Below are positions 25,766-35,073 of a stretch of DNA of 64,000 nucleotides, piece by piece. Position numbers and translations under genes: made by a program. The DNA is taken from NCBI RefSeq assembly GCF_000017265.1, contig NC_011144.1, forward strand, positions 558,001 through 622,000, written 5' to 3'. The notes beneath the pieces are model-generated. The model saw only the letters and a list, made by a program, of their open reading frames with translations. It did not search any database and was not told where the DNA came from. The DNA comes from Phenylobacterium zucineum HLK1 (GTDB taxonomy: Bacteria > Pseudomonadota > Alphaproteobacteria > Caulobacterales > Caulobacteraceae). Every line of letters begins with the position of its first letter. The first letter of the stretch is position 1.

Positions 25766-27424
25766 ATGTCGAACGACCGCTGGATGTGGGACGCCACGGC
25801 CACCTTGGAGGCGCTGGGCGCGGCCGATGTCGCGCTCTGGGTCTGGGAGCCCGAGAAGGACCGCCTGCGCCTGACGGGCGCGACCCGCGCGCTGGGCCTC
25901 GGCCCGCTCGCCCCCGACTGCTCCTCCGCTGCGCTGCGCGCGCTGTCGCTGCCCCAGGACCGGGTGCTGGCCGAGGACATCCTGCGCGTCCAGCCGCCGG
26001 GCGGCGAGGTGGCCGTGCGCCTTCGCATGCGCGGGGCGGGCGTGTGCATCTGGCGCGGCGTCTGGCTGGAGGAGGGCGTGCGCGCCGCCGGCGTGGTCGC
26101 GCCCGAGACCAAGTTCGCCGCCTCGGACCAGGACACGCTCACCGGCCTGCTGGACCGCCGCAGCTTCATCCATCGGGCGCGCGAGCGGCTGCAGTCGCCC
26201 GGACCCCACGAGCTGATCGTCGCCGACCTGGACCGGCTGCGCCGCCTCAACGAGGCCCTGGGCCACGAGCGGGCCGACCTCGTGCTGGCGGCGCTGGGCT
26301 CGCGCCTGGCCGCCGCCTTCCCGCCGGGCGCCCTCCTGGCGCGGATCGGCGAGGACGAGTTCGCGGCCTTGTGCGCGGCCGAGAGTTCTCCGGGACCCGA
26401 GGCCCTGCGGCGCGCCCTGGAGCAGCCGCTGCGGGTCGCCGGCTTCGACATCCATCCCACCCTCTCCATCGGCGCGGTCGAGGCCGAAGGCGGCGACGAG
26501 GCTCCCGAGGCGGCCGAGCTGCTGCGGCGGGCCGAGCTGGCCGTGGAAGCCGCCCGCAGCCACGGGCGCGGCGGGGCGGCCGCCTACGGCCGCAGCCTGG
26601 AGACCGACGGCCTGTCGCGGCTGGCGCTGGAGGGCGACCTGAAGGGGGCGCTGAAGCGCGGCGAGCTCGCGCCCTTTTACCAGCCGATCGTGCGGCTCTC
26701 GACCGGGGCCCTGTCAGGCTTCGAGGCGCTGGTCCGCTGGCGCCACCCGCGCCGGGGCCTGCTGATGCCCGAGCAGTTCCTGCCGCTCTGCGACGAGATG
26801 GGGATCATGAGCGAGATCGGCGCCATGATGATGCGCGAGGCGGCGCGGCAGCTCGCCGCCTGGCGCCGGCGCCACCGGGCCGCGGGCGAGCTGTCGGTCT
26901 CGGTCAACCTCTCCACCGGCGAGATCGACCGCCCGGACCTGGTCGAGGACGTCCTCGCCATCCGCAGAGAGACCGACCTGCCGCCGGGCGCCCTGAAGCT
27001 GGAGGTGACCGAGAGCGACGTCATGCGCGATCCCGACCGCGCGGCGGTGACGCTCCGCAACCTGCGGGCCGCCGGCGCGGCCCTGGCCCTGGACGACTTC
27101 GGAACCGGCTTCTCGTCCCTCAGCTACCTGACCCGGTTGCCCTTCGACACGCTGAAGATCGACCGCTACTTCGTTCGCACCATGGCCACCAACGAGGGCT
27201 CGACCAAGATCGTCTCGTCGGTCGTGAAGCTGGGCCAGGACCTCTCGATGGAGGTGGTGGCCGAGGGGGTGGAGAACGCCGGCATGGCCCGCCAGCTGCT
27301 GGCCCTGGGCTGCGACTACGGCCAGGGCTTCGGCTATGCCCCGGCCCTGTCGGCCCAGGAGGCCGAGGTCTACCTCAACGAGAGCTACGTCGACGGCGCG
27401 GCGCCCCTGAAGGCGCGAGGCTAG
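25766..27424 (+). CDS. Degenerate GGDEF - EAL domain protein, probable c-di-GMP phosphodiesterase
   Basis: The 552-residue protein has an N-terminal PAS-like region (about 10-110), a GGDEF domain (120-275) and an EAL domain (285-545). The GGDEF signature is GEDEF (residues 195-199), so cyclase activity is doubtful although the loop is close to consensus. The EAL side looks catalytic: FEALVRW (EAL at 320-322), NLSTGEI, EVTESDVM, DDFGTGFSSLSYL and EGVE are all present. No membrane segment is predicted, so it is cytosolic. The stop codon lies within a 12-bp tandem repeat shared with the convergent algH-like gene. Confidence 0.88.
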   Translation: MSNDRWMWDATATLEALGAADVALWVWEPEKDRLRLTGATRALGLGPLAPDCSSAALRALSLPQDRVLAEDILRVQPPGGEVAVRLRMRGAGVCIWRGVWLEEGVRAAGVVAPETKFAASDQDTLTGLLDRRSFIHRARERLQSPGPHELIVADLDRLRRLNEALGHERADLVLAALGSRLAAAFPPGALLARIGEDEFAALCAAESSPGPEALRRALEQPLRVAGFDIHPTLSIGAVEAEGGDEAPEAAELLRRAELAVEAARSHGRGGAAAYGRSLETDGLSRLALEGDLKGALKRGELAPFYQPIVRLSTGALSGFEALVRWRHPRRGLLMPEQFLPLCDEMGIMSEIGAMMMREAARQLAAWRRRHRAAGELSVSVNLSTGEIDRPDLVEDVLAIRRETDLPPGALKLEVTESDVMRDPDRAAVTLRNLRAAGAALALDDFGTGFSSLSYLTRLPFDTLKIDRYFVRTMATNEGSTKIVSSVVKLGQDLSMEVVAEGVENAGMARQLLALGCDYGQGFGYAPALSAQEAEVYLNESYVDGAAPLKARG

Positions 27425-27468
27425 GCGCGAGGCTAGGCGCGAGGCTAGGCGCGGGGCTAGGCCCGGCC
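27411..27468. repeat. 12-bp tandem repeat carrying the stop codons of two convergent genes
   Basis: AGGCGCGAGGCT occurs three times exactly (27411-27446), a fourth copy has one change (27447-27458), and a partial fifth follows. Each junction contains CTAG, which reads as a TAG stop on both strands. The EAL gene stops in the first junction (27422-27424) and the AlgH-family gene in the fourth (27457-27459). Because 12 is a multiple of three, every copy keeps the stop in frame. Confidence 0.9.
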
Positions 27469-28020
27469 CGCCTCGGCGGTCAGGAACGTGGGGTCGATGC
27501 CCAGCTTGGCGACCGCCCGGGCCCACTTGGTGTCGTAGTCGGCGTCGAAGATCAGCGCCTCGTCGGCCTCGCAGGTCAGCCAGACGTTCTCGCGGATCTC
27601 GTGCTCGAGCTGGCCCGCGCCCCAGCCGGCGTAGCCCAGGGCCAGCAGCGAGCGCCTGGGGCGGCCGTCGGAGCTCCCCATGGCCTCCAGCACCTCGCGC
27701 GTGGCCGTGAGGGCCACGCCCCCGCCCACCGGCAGGCTGAACTCGCCCTGGTAGTCGTCGGTGTGCAGGACGAAGCCGCGCTCGCGCTCGACCGGGCCGC
27801 CCACCAGGACGAGGTCGGGCGGCAGTCGGATCGTGGACTTGATCTCCAGCCGCTCCAGCAGGTCGGGCACCGTCAGGCCTTCGACCGGATGGTTGAGGGC
27901 CAGGCCCATCGCGTGGTGGGCGTCGTGCGCGCAGACCAGGATGAGCGTCCGCTCGAACCGCGGATCGGAGATCCCCGGCATGGCGATCAGGAGCTGGCCG
28001 GACAGGAACCCGCTTTCCAT
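27457..28020 (-). CDS. YqgE/AlgH family protein
   Basis: The 187-residue protein matches UPF0301 (YqgE/AlgH): GQLLIAMPGISDPRFERTLILVCAHDAHHAMGLALNHPVEGL at the N-terminus, VLVGGPVERERGFVLHTDDY in the middle, and LALGYAGWGAGQLEHEIRENVWLTCEADE at the end. AlgH was first linked to alginate control in Pseudomonas, but the molecular role is unknown. It is divergent from the peroxiredoxin gene over 82 bp and convergent with the EAL gene. Confidence 0.93.
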   Translation of the reverse strand: MESGFLSGQLLIAMPGISDPRFERTLILVCAHDAHHAMGLALNHPVEGLTVPDLLERLEIKSTIRLPPDLVLVGGPVERERGFVLHTDDYQGEFSLPVGGGVALTATREVLEAMGSSDGRPRRSLLALGYAGWGAGQLEHEIRENVWLTCEADEALIFDADYDTKWARAVAKLGIDPTFLTAEAGRA

Positions 28021-28102
28021 CGTCTGCGAATGTCGAGCCTCTTCGTGGCGCTTTCAAGGAGGTTCGGCTATCAGCGGAATGAAAGCCCATTGGAGGACGG
28101 AC

Positions 28103-28585
28103 ATGACCATCAAAGTCGGCGACAAGCTGCCCAACGTCACCCTCACCCAGGCCACGGCCGAGGGCCCGCGTCCGGTCTCCAGCGAAGAGTTCTTCAAGGG
28201 CAAGACGGTGGCGCTGTTCGCGGTGCCGGGCGCCTTCACCCCGACCTGCTCGGCCAAGCACCTGCCCGGCTTCAAGCAGGAGGCCGGCGCGCTGAAGGGC
28301 AAGGGCGTCGACGAGATCGCCTGCCTGTCGGTGAACGACGCCTTCGTGATGCGCGCCTGGGCCGAGGACCAGGCGGTGGGCGAGGACATCACCATGCTGG
28401 CCGACGGCAACGGCGACTTCACCAAGGCCATCGGCCTGGAGATGGACGGCTCCAAGTTCGGGATGGGGCCGCGCTCGCAGCGCTATTCGATGATCGTCGA
28501 GGACGGGGTCGTGAAGCAGCTCAACGTCGAGCAGGGCGGGGAATTCAAGGTCTCGTCCGCCGACTACCTGCTGGCGCAGCTCTAG
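28103..28585 (+). CDS. Peroxiredoxin, Prx5 type
   Basis: Prx5-type peroxiredoxins reduce hydrogen and organic peroxides with a thiol reductant. The 160-residue protein has the peroxidatic cysteine at residue 49 in PGAFTPTCSAKHLPGF. VDEIACLSVNDAFVMRAW follows, with an additional cysteine, and GPRSQRYSMIVEDGVV fits the C-terminal half. GGAGGA at 28092-28097 sets the ATG at 28103. Its end overlaps slightly with the possible 3' end of the convergent mpg gene. Confidence 0.93.
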   Translation: MTIKVGDKLPNVTLTQATAEGPRPVSSEEFFKGKTVALFAVPGAFTPTCSAKHLPGFKQEAGALKGKGVDEIACLSVNDAFVMRAWAEDQAVGEDITMLADGNGDFTKAIGLEMDGSKFGMGPRSQRYSMIVEDGVVKQLNVEQGGEFKVSSADYLLAQL

Positions 28586-29201
28586 GCGCGCTCGGAAAGG
28601 GCCGGCTCACGAAGCGGGAGCCGGCCTCGCCGAAGCGCCAGGGCTTCTCCGCGGCCTTGGTGATGCCGATCCGCGGGCCGACCGCGATCCCTGCCGCGGA
28701 CCCTTCGCGCAGCTCGAACGGGGCGTGCTCCAGAGACAGGCCGTCGTGCTCGCGCGTGACGCCCAGCGCCTGGCACAGCTTGCCCGGGCCCGAGCAGAGG
28801 GCGCGCGGCTCGGCCAGGCCGCGGCGCTCGGCCATGACCTGCAGGCCGTGGGTCGGCTCCAGCGCCCGGATCAGCACCGCGGCGCCTTCGCCGGCCTCGC
28901 CGCAGACGAAGTTCATGCACCAGTGGATGCCGTACGAGCGGTAGACATAGACGTGCGCGGGCGGGCCGAACATCACCCGGTTCCGCGGCGTCGGCCCCGA
29001 GAAGCTGTGGGAGGCGGGGTCTTCCTGGTGGTAGGCCTCTGTCTCGACGATCCGCCCGCCGACCCCGTTCACGAGCACCTCCCAGCCGATCAGGTCGCGC
29101 GCCACCTCGACGGGATCGCGAAGCCAGAAGCCTTGACGGGCCGGGTTCGAAGGCTCGGAATGCCGGGACAAGAATGAGCTCGTCTTGGGAGGATGCGCCA
29201 T
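28545..29201 (-). CDS. DNA-3-methyladenine glycosylase (AAG/MPG family)
   Basis: This family excises alkylated purines. Conserved parts are VARDLIGWEVLVNGVGGRIVETEAYHQEDPASHSFSGPTPRNRVMFGPPAHVYVYRSYGIHWCMNFVC, including the catalytic VETEAY glutamate and the YRSYG intercalation region, then CSGPGKLCQALGV. The family core ends near VGPRIGITKAAEKPWRF; the remaining tail (RPFPSAPRAAPAGSRRTRP) is basic, overlaps the peroxiredoxin 3' end by 41 bp and may be partly spurious. The start is uncertain: the ATG at 29199-29201 abuts the divergent amidohydrolase ATG at 29200, and a TTG start further in is possible. Confidence 0.88.
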   Translation of the reverse strand: MAHPPKTSSFLSRHSEPSNPARQGFWLRDPVEVARDLIGWEVLVNGVGGRIVETEAYHQEDPASHSFSGPTPRNRVMFGPPAHVYVYRSYGIHWCMNFVCGEAGEGAAVLIRALEPTHGLQVMAERRGLAEPRALCSGPGKLCQALGVTREHDGLSLEHAPFELREGSAAGIAVGPRIGITKAAEKPWRFGEAGSRFVSRPFPSAPRAAPAGSRRTRP

Positions 29202-30381
29202 GCCGTACGTCGAGGGCCGGACGATCCACGACGCCGACAGCCATATCATGGAGCTGCCGGGGACGATCCACCGCTATCTGGACCCCAAGGCGCGCGACGC
29301 CTTCGTGGAAAAGACCGGGCGCAAGGACGTCCTGCCCGAGTGGTTCGCCAAGGCCGCCGCCCAGCAGGAGGACCCCGAGTTCCGGGCCGGCGCCGAGGCG
29401 GGCATACTCCTGCGGAAGAACTACGAGGCCCTGGGCGCCTTCCGGGCCGAGGACCGGCCGAAGACCCTGGACTATCTGGGCTTCGCCTCGCAGCTCGTCT
29501 TCACCACCGCCTGCCTTTCGAACTGGGGGCTGGAGCAGATGGGCGAGGTCGAGCTCGCCCTGGAGGCCGCCCGCGCCCACAACCGGATGATGACCGAGTT
29601 CTGCTCGGTGGACCGGCGGCTGCTGGCCACCGGCTACGTCCCGCTGGTGGACCGGGCGCGCGCGCCGCAGATCGCCCGCGAGGCGATCGCCCTGGGGGCC
29701 AAGGGCCTGGTGATTCCCTCGCGCCATCCGCCGGGCTTCTCGCCCAGCCATGCTGAGCTCGATCCCCTCTGGGCGCTGGCGGAGGAGGCGGGCCTGCCGA
29801 TCCTCTTCCACGTCGGCGGCGAGGAGAAGATGGCGCCCGACTACCTCGAGAACGGCCTGCCGCGGGTGAAGGACTTCCACGGCGGGGACGAGAACTTCAC
29901 CTCGGTCACCTTCATGGCGATCCCGATCAGCATCTGGCAGACGCTGTCGGTGCTGGTGATCGACGGCGTCTTCGACCGCTTCCCCAACCTGAAGTTCGGC
30001 GCCATCGAGCTTGGCGCCTCGTGGCTGCCCAGCCTGATGCGGTTCCTGGATTCCGGCTGCGCCGCCTTCGGCAAGGAGGAGCGGCTGCAGAAGCTGTCGG
30101 CCCGGCCCAGCGAGATCCTGCGCCGCCAGCTGCGGGTCACGCCCTATCCGCACGAGGACGTGCGCTGGATCATGGAGAACGCCGGCGAGGAGATGGTGCT
30201 GTTCTCGTCCGACTTCCCGCATGTCGAGGGCGGCCGCAATCCGCTGAAGCGGTTCAACGACAGCCTCGAAGGGGTCGGCGAGGCGGCCCGGCGGCGCTTC
30301 TACCGCGACAACTTCATCGACCTGATGGGCAAGGGCCTCGATCCGGCCCTGCACGACCTGCCCTCGCTGGCGGCCGCCTAG
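29200..30381 (+). CDS. Amidohydrolase family protein (Amidohydro_2, ACMSD-like)
   Basis: The 393-residue protein is a TIM-barrel metal hydrolase or decarboxylase of the ACMSD-like branch. The start motif [19 protein letters not shown], then [23 protein letters not shown] and [11 protein letters not shown] supply the usual metal and active-site residues. Related enzymes act on aromatic or fatty-acid-derived carboxylates, but the substrate here is unknown. GGGAGGA at 29187-29193 places the ATG at 29200. Its stop overlaps the convergent histidine kinase by 4 bp. Confidence 0.85.
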   Translation: MPYVEGRTIHDADSHIMELPGTIHRYLDPKARDAFVEKTGRKDVLPEWFAKAAAQQEDPEFRAGAEAGILLRKNYEALGAFRAEDRPKTLDYLGFASQLVFTTACLSNWGLEQMGEVELALEAARAHNRMMTEFCSVDRRLLATGYVPLVDRARAPQIAREAIALGAKGLVIPSRHPPGFSPSHAELDPLWALAEEAGLPILFHVGGEEKMAPDYLENGLPRVKDFHGGDENFTSVTFMAIPISIWQTLSVLVIDGVFDRFPNLKFGAIELGASWLPSLMRFLDSGCAAFGKEERLQKLSARPSEILRRQLRVTPYPHEDVRWIMENAGEEMVLFSSDFPHVEGGRNPLKRFNDSLEGVGEAARRRFYRDNFIDLMGKGLDPALHDLPSLAAA

Positions 30382-32228
30382 GCGACCCGGGCGTCGCGCG
30401 GAGGGGCGGCCACGGCCCGGTCGATGGTGGCCAGCAGGTCGGGGATCTGGATCGGCTTGGAGGCGTGCTCGGCGAACCCCAGGGCCATGTAGCGCTCGCG
30501 GCCGCCCGACGTCACGTCGGCGGTCAGGGCCACGACGGGCGTCAGCCGGTTGGGCGAGGCGCCGGCGCGCAGCTGCTCCAGCGCCTCGATCCCGGTCATC
30601 TCGGGCATCTGGATGTCCATCAGGATCAGGTCGAACGGCTGGCCTTCGGCGAGTTCGAGGGATTCCCGCGCGCCGGTCGCCTTCACCACCAGCGCCCCGC
30701 AGGCGCCGAGCACCTGTTCCAGGACCAGCAGGTTCACGGCGTTGTCGTCCACCGCCAGCACCCGCAGCCCGCCGGCGGGCTGGGACGCGGCGGGGGCGGC
30801 CGCGAGCGGAGCGGCCGGCGCCGCGGACGCGAGCGTCAGCGGGATCTCGACATGGAAGGTCGAACCGGCGCCGAGGCGGCTTTCCACCGCAACCTCGCCG
30901 CCCATCAGCTCGGCGAGCTGCCGGACGATGGCCAGGCCCAGCCCGGTCCCGCCGAACTTGCGGATCTCGGCCTCGTCGCCCTGCGAGAAGCGGTCGAAGA
31001 GGCGGGGCAGGTCGCCCGGGGCGATGCCGGGCCCGGTGTCGCGCACGGAGAAGCGGGTAAGGACGACGCCGTCCCTTGCCGGCTGTCCGGTGACGATCAC
31101 CTCGACGCCGCCGGTCTCGGTGAACTTCAGGGCGTTGCCCACGAGGTTGAACAGGATCTGCCGCAGGCGCAGGGCGTCGGTGAGCACGAAGTCCGGGGCG
31201 CCGGAGCCCATCGTCAGGTTCAGCGCCAGCCCCTTCTCGATCGCGCGCCCGACCCAGAAACCGACCAGCCGGTCCAGCAGCAGGCGCAGGTCCTCGGGGC
31301 GCGAGAGGATCTCGAGCCGGCCGGCGTCGATCTTCGAGACGTCCAGGATGTCGTTGAGGATCGAGAGCAGGTACTCGCCGCTGTCGATCAGGGTGTCGAG
31401 CCGCGCGATCTGCTGCGGGTCGGCCTCGTCGCGCTTCAAGAGCTGGGCCATGCCGAGGACGCCGTTCATCGGCGTGCGGATCTCGTGGCTCATGGTGGCC
31501 AGGAAGTTCGACTTCGCGCGGTTGGCCTGGCGGGCCTCCTCGCGCGCCCGGTCCGCGGCGGCCCGCTCGGCCACGGCCTGGTCGCGGGCGATCTCCAGCT
31601 CGCGCACGAGGGCGAGGTTGGCGTTGAACGCGGCGTGCCAGCCGCTGATCGCCTGGGTGGTGTTGTTCGAGATCATCGCCAGCAGCGCCAGCATGATCGC
31701 AAGGCCCAGCAGCACGGCGCCGGCGGGCGCGGGCGGCAGGGTCGTGAGGCAGGTCACGCCCGCGGCGACCAGCACCGGCGTGACGAAACCCCAGAAGATC
31801 GTCCGCGACAGCGCCCCGGCCGAAAGGGCGATGGCGATGAGCGTGCCGGCCTGCACCCAGAAATAGGCCATCTCGCCCAGGCCGCCCGCCAGCACCATGG
31901 CGACGGAGGGGACGAGGTAGGTGCTCACGCGCACGGCCGAGAGGAGCGCCAGGCGCCGATAGCCGCGGACCTGGTCGGCCTCGCCGCTGGTCCGCAGCCA
32001 GCGCCGCAGCAGCCGTTGCTGGACGATGTCGATAGCCGTCGCGCTGGCGAACGCCAGGGCCGCGATCAGCGGATGGCCGAGGAGCAGCGCGGCGATCGCC
32101 CCGAGGGCGTTGAAGGCCATGTGGCCGCCGATCGGGAAGATCAGACCGGCCAGCGTCAGCTGATACGGACTGTAGGCCTCGCCCACGGCCACGCGCATCT
32201 GCGGCCGATCTTCCGCCCCGTCAGACAT
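30378..32228 (-). CDS. Hybrid sensor histidine kinase/response regulator
   Basis: The 616-residue protein has about six N-terminal transmembrane helices (roughly residues 22-186) with only short loops, a coiled segment (205-235), HisKA with the phospho-accepting His248 ([16 protein letters not shown]), an HATPase_c domain ([36 protein letters not shown]), an Ala/Pro linker and a C-terminal receiver with Asp538 ([13 protein letters not shown]). The lack of a large periplasmic domain suggests it senses within the membrane. No response regulator or Hpt gene is adjacent, so partners are unknown. Confidence 0.93.
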   Translation of the reverse strand: MSDGAEDRPQMRVAVGEAYSPYQLTLAGLIFPIGGHMAFNALGAIAALLLGHPLIAALAFASATAIDIVQQRLLRRWLRTSGEADQVRGYRRLALLSAVRVSTYLVPSVAMVLAGGLGEMAYFWVQAGTLIAIALSAGALSRTIFWGFVTPVLVAAGVTCLTTLPPAPAGAVLLGLAIMLALLAMISNNTTQAISGWHAAFNANLALVRELEIARDQAVAERAAADRAREEARQANRAKSNFLATMSHEIRTPMNGVLGMAQLLKRDEADPQQIARLDTLIDSGEYLLSILNDILDVSKIDAGRLEILSRPEDLRLLLDRLVGFWVGRAIEKGLALNLTMGSGAPDFVLTDALRLRQILFNLVGNALKFTETGGVEVIVTGQPARDGVVLTRFSVRDTGPGIAPGDLPRLFDRFSQGDEAEIRKFGGTGLGLAIVRQLAELMGGEVAVESRLGAGSTFHVEIPLTLASAAPAAPLAAAPAASQPAGGLRVLAVDDNAVNLLVLEQVLGACGALVVKATGARESLELAEGQPFDLILMDIQMPEMTGIEALEQLRAGASPNRLTPVVALTADVTSGGRERYMALGFAEHASKPIQIPDLLATIDRAVAAPPRDARVA

Positions 32229-32278
32229 GACGCCCTTGTCTCCCGGCGGAAAGACTTACGCGAAAAAGGTAAAGCTTA

Positions 32279-32309
32279 GAAAAACAATGCTATTCCACCG
32301 ATGGTGGAG
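32279..32309 (-). terminator. Possible terminator after the acyl-CoA dehydrogenase gene
   Basis: On the minus strand, TCCACC (32308-32303) pairs with GGTGGA (32299-32294) around a 3-nt loop, and TTTTT follows about 10 nt later. The stem is short and the T-run is separated, so this is a weak candidate that would divide the dehydrogenase from the kinase gene. Confidence 0.35.
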
Positions 32310-32315
32310 CCGGCT

Positions 32316-34064
32316 CTACCCAGCGAGGAGTGCGGCGGGGGTCTGTTCGAGCTCGTCCCAGCCTTCGCCCAAGCCGTCAGCGGCGCCGGGCGCGGTGCTG
32401 AGCACCTGGGCGGCGTAGAGGCGGGCCAGCGCGCCCTTGGCCTGCAGCCAGGGCTCGTCCGAACCGTCGGCGGCGATCGCCAGTCGGCCGAGGATCCAGC
32501 CGCCCACCACATCCCCGGCGAGCTTCAGATAGGGAACGGAGGCGGCCAGGGCCGCGCCGTTGTCCGCGCCGAGCAGCCAGTCGGTGGCGCGCTCCAGCGC
32601 CGCCACGCCCTCGGCGAGCCGGCGGCCCACCGGGGCGAGGCCGGGACTGTCGGCCAGCGCCTGGGCCGAGAGCATCATCTCGGCGCAGAGGCCGCGCATG
32701 GTCTCGCCGCCGTTCATCCGCACCTTCCGGCCCACGAGGTCGGCGGCCTGGATGCCGTTGGTGCCTTCGTAGATCGGGGCGATGCGGGCGTCGCGGTAGT
32801 GCTGGGCCGCGCCGGTCTCCTCGATGAAGCCCATGCCGCCATGGATCTGCACGCCGGCCGAGGCGACCTCGACCCCGACGTCGGTGGACCAGGCCTTGGC
32901 GATCGGCGTCAGCAGCTCCTGCCGCGCCTTGGCGGCGGCGCGCTCGTCCTCGTCCTCGGCGCGGTGCGCGAGATCGGCCAGGACGCCGGTGGTCAGGCAG
33001 ATGCCCCGGGCCGCCTCGATCTTGGCCTTCATCAGCATCAGCGTGCGGCGCACGTCGGGATGGTCGTAGATCGCCGCCGGATAGTCGGCCGACCAGACGG
33101 CGCGGCCCTGCCGGCGCTCCTGGGCGAAGGCCAGCGCCTGCTGGAAGGCGCGCTCGGCGATGCCGACCCCCTGTACGCCCACCTGGACCCGGGCGGCGTT
33201 CATCATGACGAACATGTGGGCCAGGCCCTGGCCCAGTTCGCCGACCAGCTCGGCCTTGGCGCCCTCGTAGAGCATGACGCAGGTCGGCGAGGCGTGGATG
33301 CCCAGCTTGTGCTCGATGGAGCCGGGGCGGAAGTCGTTGCGCGACCCCAGCGAGCCGTCGTCCTTCAGCTCGTACTTCGAGGTCAGGAAGAGGCTGATGC
33401 CCTTGACGCCCGGAGGCGCGTCGGGCGTGCGGGCCAGCACCAGGTGGATGATGTTGTCGGTGGCGTCGTGGTCGCCCCAGGTGATGAAGATCTTCTGGCC
33501 GTGCAGGCGGTAGCCGCCTTCGCCGTCGGGCTCGGCGCGGGTGGTCAGCGCGGCCAGGTCCGAACCGGCCTGCGGTTCGGTCAGCACCATGGCGCCGGTC
33601 CACTCGCCGGAAACGAGCTTGGGAAGCACGAGGCGCTTCTGGCGCTCGGTCCCGTGCAGCGTCAGGGCCTCGATCGCCGCCTGGGTCAGCATGGGGCAGA
33701 GCGCGAACGCCATGTTGGCGGCGTGCGCCATCTCGAAGACGGCGAGCTCCATCGCCTTGGGCAGGCCCTGGCCGCCGAACAGCGGATCGGCGGTGAGGGA
33801 ATTCCATCCCTGCTCGGCGAAGGCCTTGTAGGCGGCGGCGAAGCCCGGCGCGGCGGTGACCTTGCCGTTCTCGTAACGGGCGCCTTCCAGGTCGCCGCGG
33901 CGGTTCAGCGGCGCGAGCTCGTTGTCGGCGAAGGCGCCGGCGGCCTCGAGCACGGCCTGGACGGTGTCCTCGTCGAGGTCGGGGAAGGCGCGTTCCACCA
34001 GCGCCGAGTGGCCGACGGTCTTGAGGGCGAAGGCGATGTCGCGGACGGGGGCTCGGAAGGTCAT
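32316..34064 (-). CDS. Acyl-CoA dehydrogenase, long form (DmdC/FadE-like)
   Basis: This FAD enzyme of 582 residues has the acyl-CoA dehydrogenase core (GAMVLTEPQAGSDLAALTTRAEPDGEG, IFITWGDHD, GGMGFIEETGAAQHYRDARIAPIYEGTNGIQAADLVGRK) with the catalytic glutamate region YEGTNGIQ and an extra C-terminal helical domain of about 130 residues. This long form includes 3-methylmercaptopropionyl-CoA dehydrogenase and other acyl-CoA substrates; which applies here cannot be told. It starts at the ATG at 34064 and diverges from tsaC. Confidence 0.9.
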   Translation of the reverse strand: MTFRAPVRDIAFALKTVGHSALVERAFPDLDEDTVQAVLEAAGAFADNELAPLNRRGDLEGARYENGKVTAAPGFAAAYKAFAEQGWNSLTADPLFGGQGLPKAMELAVFEMAHAANMAFALCPMLTQAAIEALTLHGTERQKRLVLPKLVSGEWTGAMVLTEPQAGSDLAALTTRAEPDGEGGYRLHGQKIFITWGDHDATDNIIHLVLARTPDAPPGVKGISLFLTSKYELKDDGSLGSRNDFRPGSIEHKLGIHASPTCVMLYEGAKAELVGELGQGLAHMFVMMNAARVQVGVQGVGIAERAFQQALAFAQERRQGRAVWSADYPAAIYDHPDVRRTLMLMKAKIEAARGICLTTGVLADLAHRAEDEDERAAAKARQELLTPIAKAWSTDVGVEVASAGVQIHGGMGFIEETGAAQHYRDARIAPIYEGTNGIQAADLVGRKVRMNGGETMRGLCAEMMLSAQALADSPGLAPVGRRLAEGVAALERATDWLLGADNGAALAASVPYLKLAGDVVGGWILGRLAIAADGSDEPWLQAKGALARLYAAQVLSTAPGAADGLGEGWDELEQTPAALLAG

Positions 34065-34137
34065 GGCCGGGGTTCTAGACGCACGGCGCGAGCCGGGAAA
34101 GTTGCCGCATGGGTCACCCCTCGTGTAACGGCCGCGG

Positions 34138-35061
34138 GTGGACCCGACCGATCCCCATACGGCGGCGCAGGCGCTGAAGGCCGGCGGCCTCGTGCTGATG
34201 CCGACCGAGACGGTCTACGGACTGGCCGCCGACGCGGCGAACCCGCGCGCCGTCGCCGCCGTCTATGAGGCGAAGGGCCGGCCGAGCTTCAATCCCCTGA
34301 TCTCGCATGTGGCGGACGTCGGCATGGCCCGCCGCATCGCGCGGTTCGACCCGCGGGCCGAGGCCCTGACGGCCCGGTTCTGGCCGGGGCCCCTGACCCT
34401 GGTGCTGCCGGCCGCGGACACGGCCGCGGTCTGCGACCTGGCCCGGGCCGGCCTCGACACGGTGGCCGTCCGCGCGCCCGCCCATCCGCTGGCCCGGGCC
34501 CTGCTGCAGGCGTTCGGCGGCCCGGTGGTGGCGCCGTCCGCCAACCGCTCGGGCCGCCCCAGCCCCACGACCTTTGCGGCGGCGCTGGAGGAGACCGGCT
34601 ACGCCGCGGCGGCGGCGCTCGACGGCGGCCCCTGCGAGGTGGGGCTCGAATCGACCGTCGTCGCCTTGCTGGACGAAGCCCGCCTGCTCAGGCCGGGGGC
34701 GGTGACCCGCGCCGAGATCGAGGCGGTGATCGGGCCGCTGGCCGAGGCGGAGGCGGACGCCAGGCGCTCTCCCGGCCGGCTGGCGCGCCACTACGCGCCC
34801 GACCTGCCCGTGCGGCTGGACGCGGCGGCGCCCGCGGCCGGCGAGGCCTTCCTGGCGTTCGGCCCGGCGCCCGAGACGGCGCGGACGTTCAACCTCAGCC
34901 CGTCCGGCGACCTGAAGGAGGCTGCGGCCAACCTCTTCGCCATGCTGCGGGCGGCGGACCGCTCGGGAGCGTCGGCCATCGCCGTCGCGCCGATCCCGCA
35001 CGAGGGCCTGGGCGAGGCCATCAACGACCGGCTGAAGCGCGCGGCCGGGTTCGTGGGCTGA
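34138..35061 (+). CDS. L-threonylcarbamoyladenylate synthase (TsaC/Sua5)
   Basis: This enzyme makes threonylcarbamoyl-AMP for the t6A37 modification of tRNAs. The 307-residue protein has GGLVLMPTETVYGLAADAANPRAVAAVYEAKGRPSFNPL, the YrdC core signature, FWPGPLTLVLPA and VAPSANRSGRPSPTTF, followed by the Sua5 C-terminal domain (SPGRLARHYAPDLPVRL). That makes it the long Sua5 form. Translation begins at GTG 34138; no strong ribosome site is visible. It is followed 12 bp later by the FAD-linked oxidase gene. Confidence 0.93.
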   Translation: MDPTDPHTAAQALKAGGLVLMPTETVYGLAADAANPRAVAAVYEAKGRPSFNPLISHVADVGMARRIARFDPRAEALTARFWPGPLTLVLPAADTAAVCDLARAGLDTVAVRAPAHPLARALLQAFGGPVVAPSANRSGRPSPTTFAAALEETGYAAAAALDGGPCEVGLESTVVALLDEARLLRPGAVTRAEIEAVIGPLAEAEADARRSPGRLARHYAPDLPVRLDAAAPAAGEAFLAFGPAPETARTFNLSPSGDLKEAAANLFAMLRAADRSGASAIAVAPIPHEGLGEAINDRLKRAAGFVG

Positions 35062-35073
35062 TATAGTCGCCGC

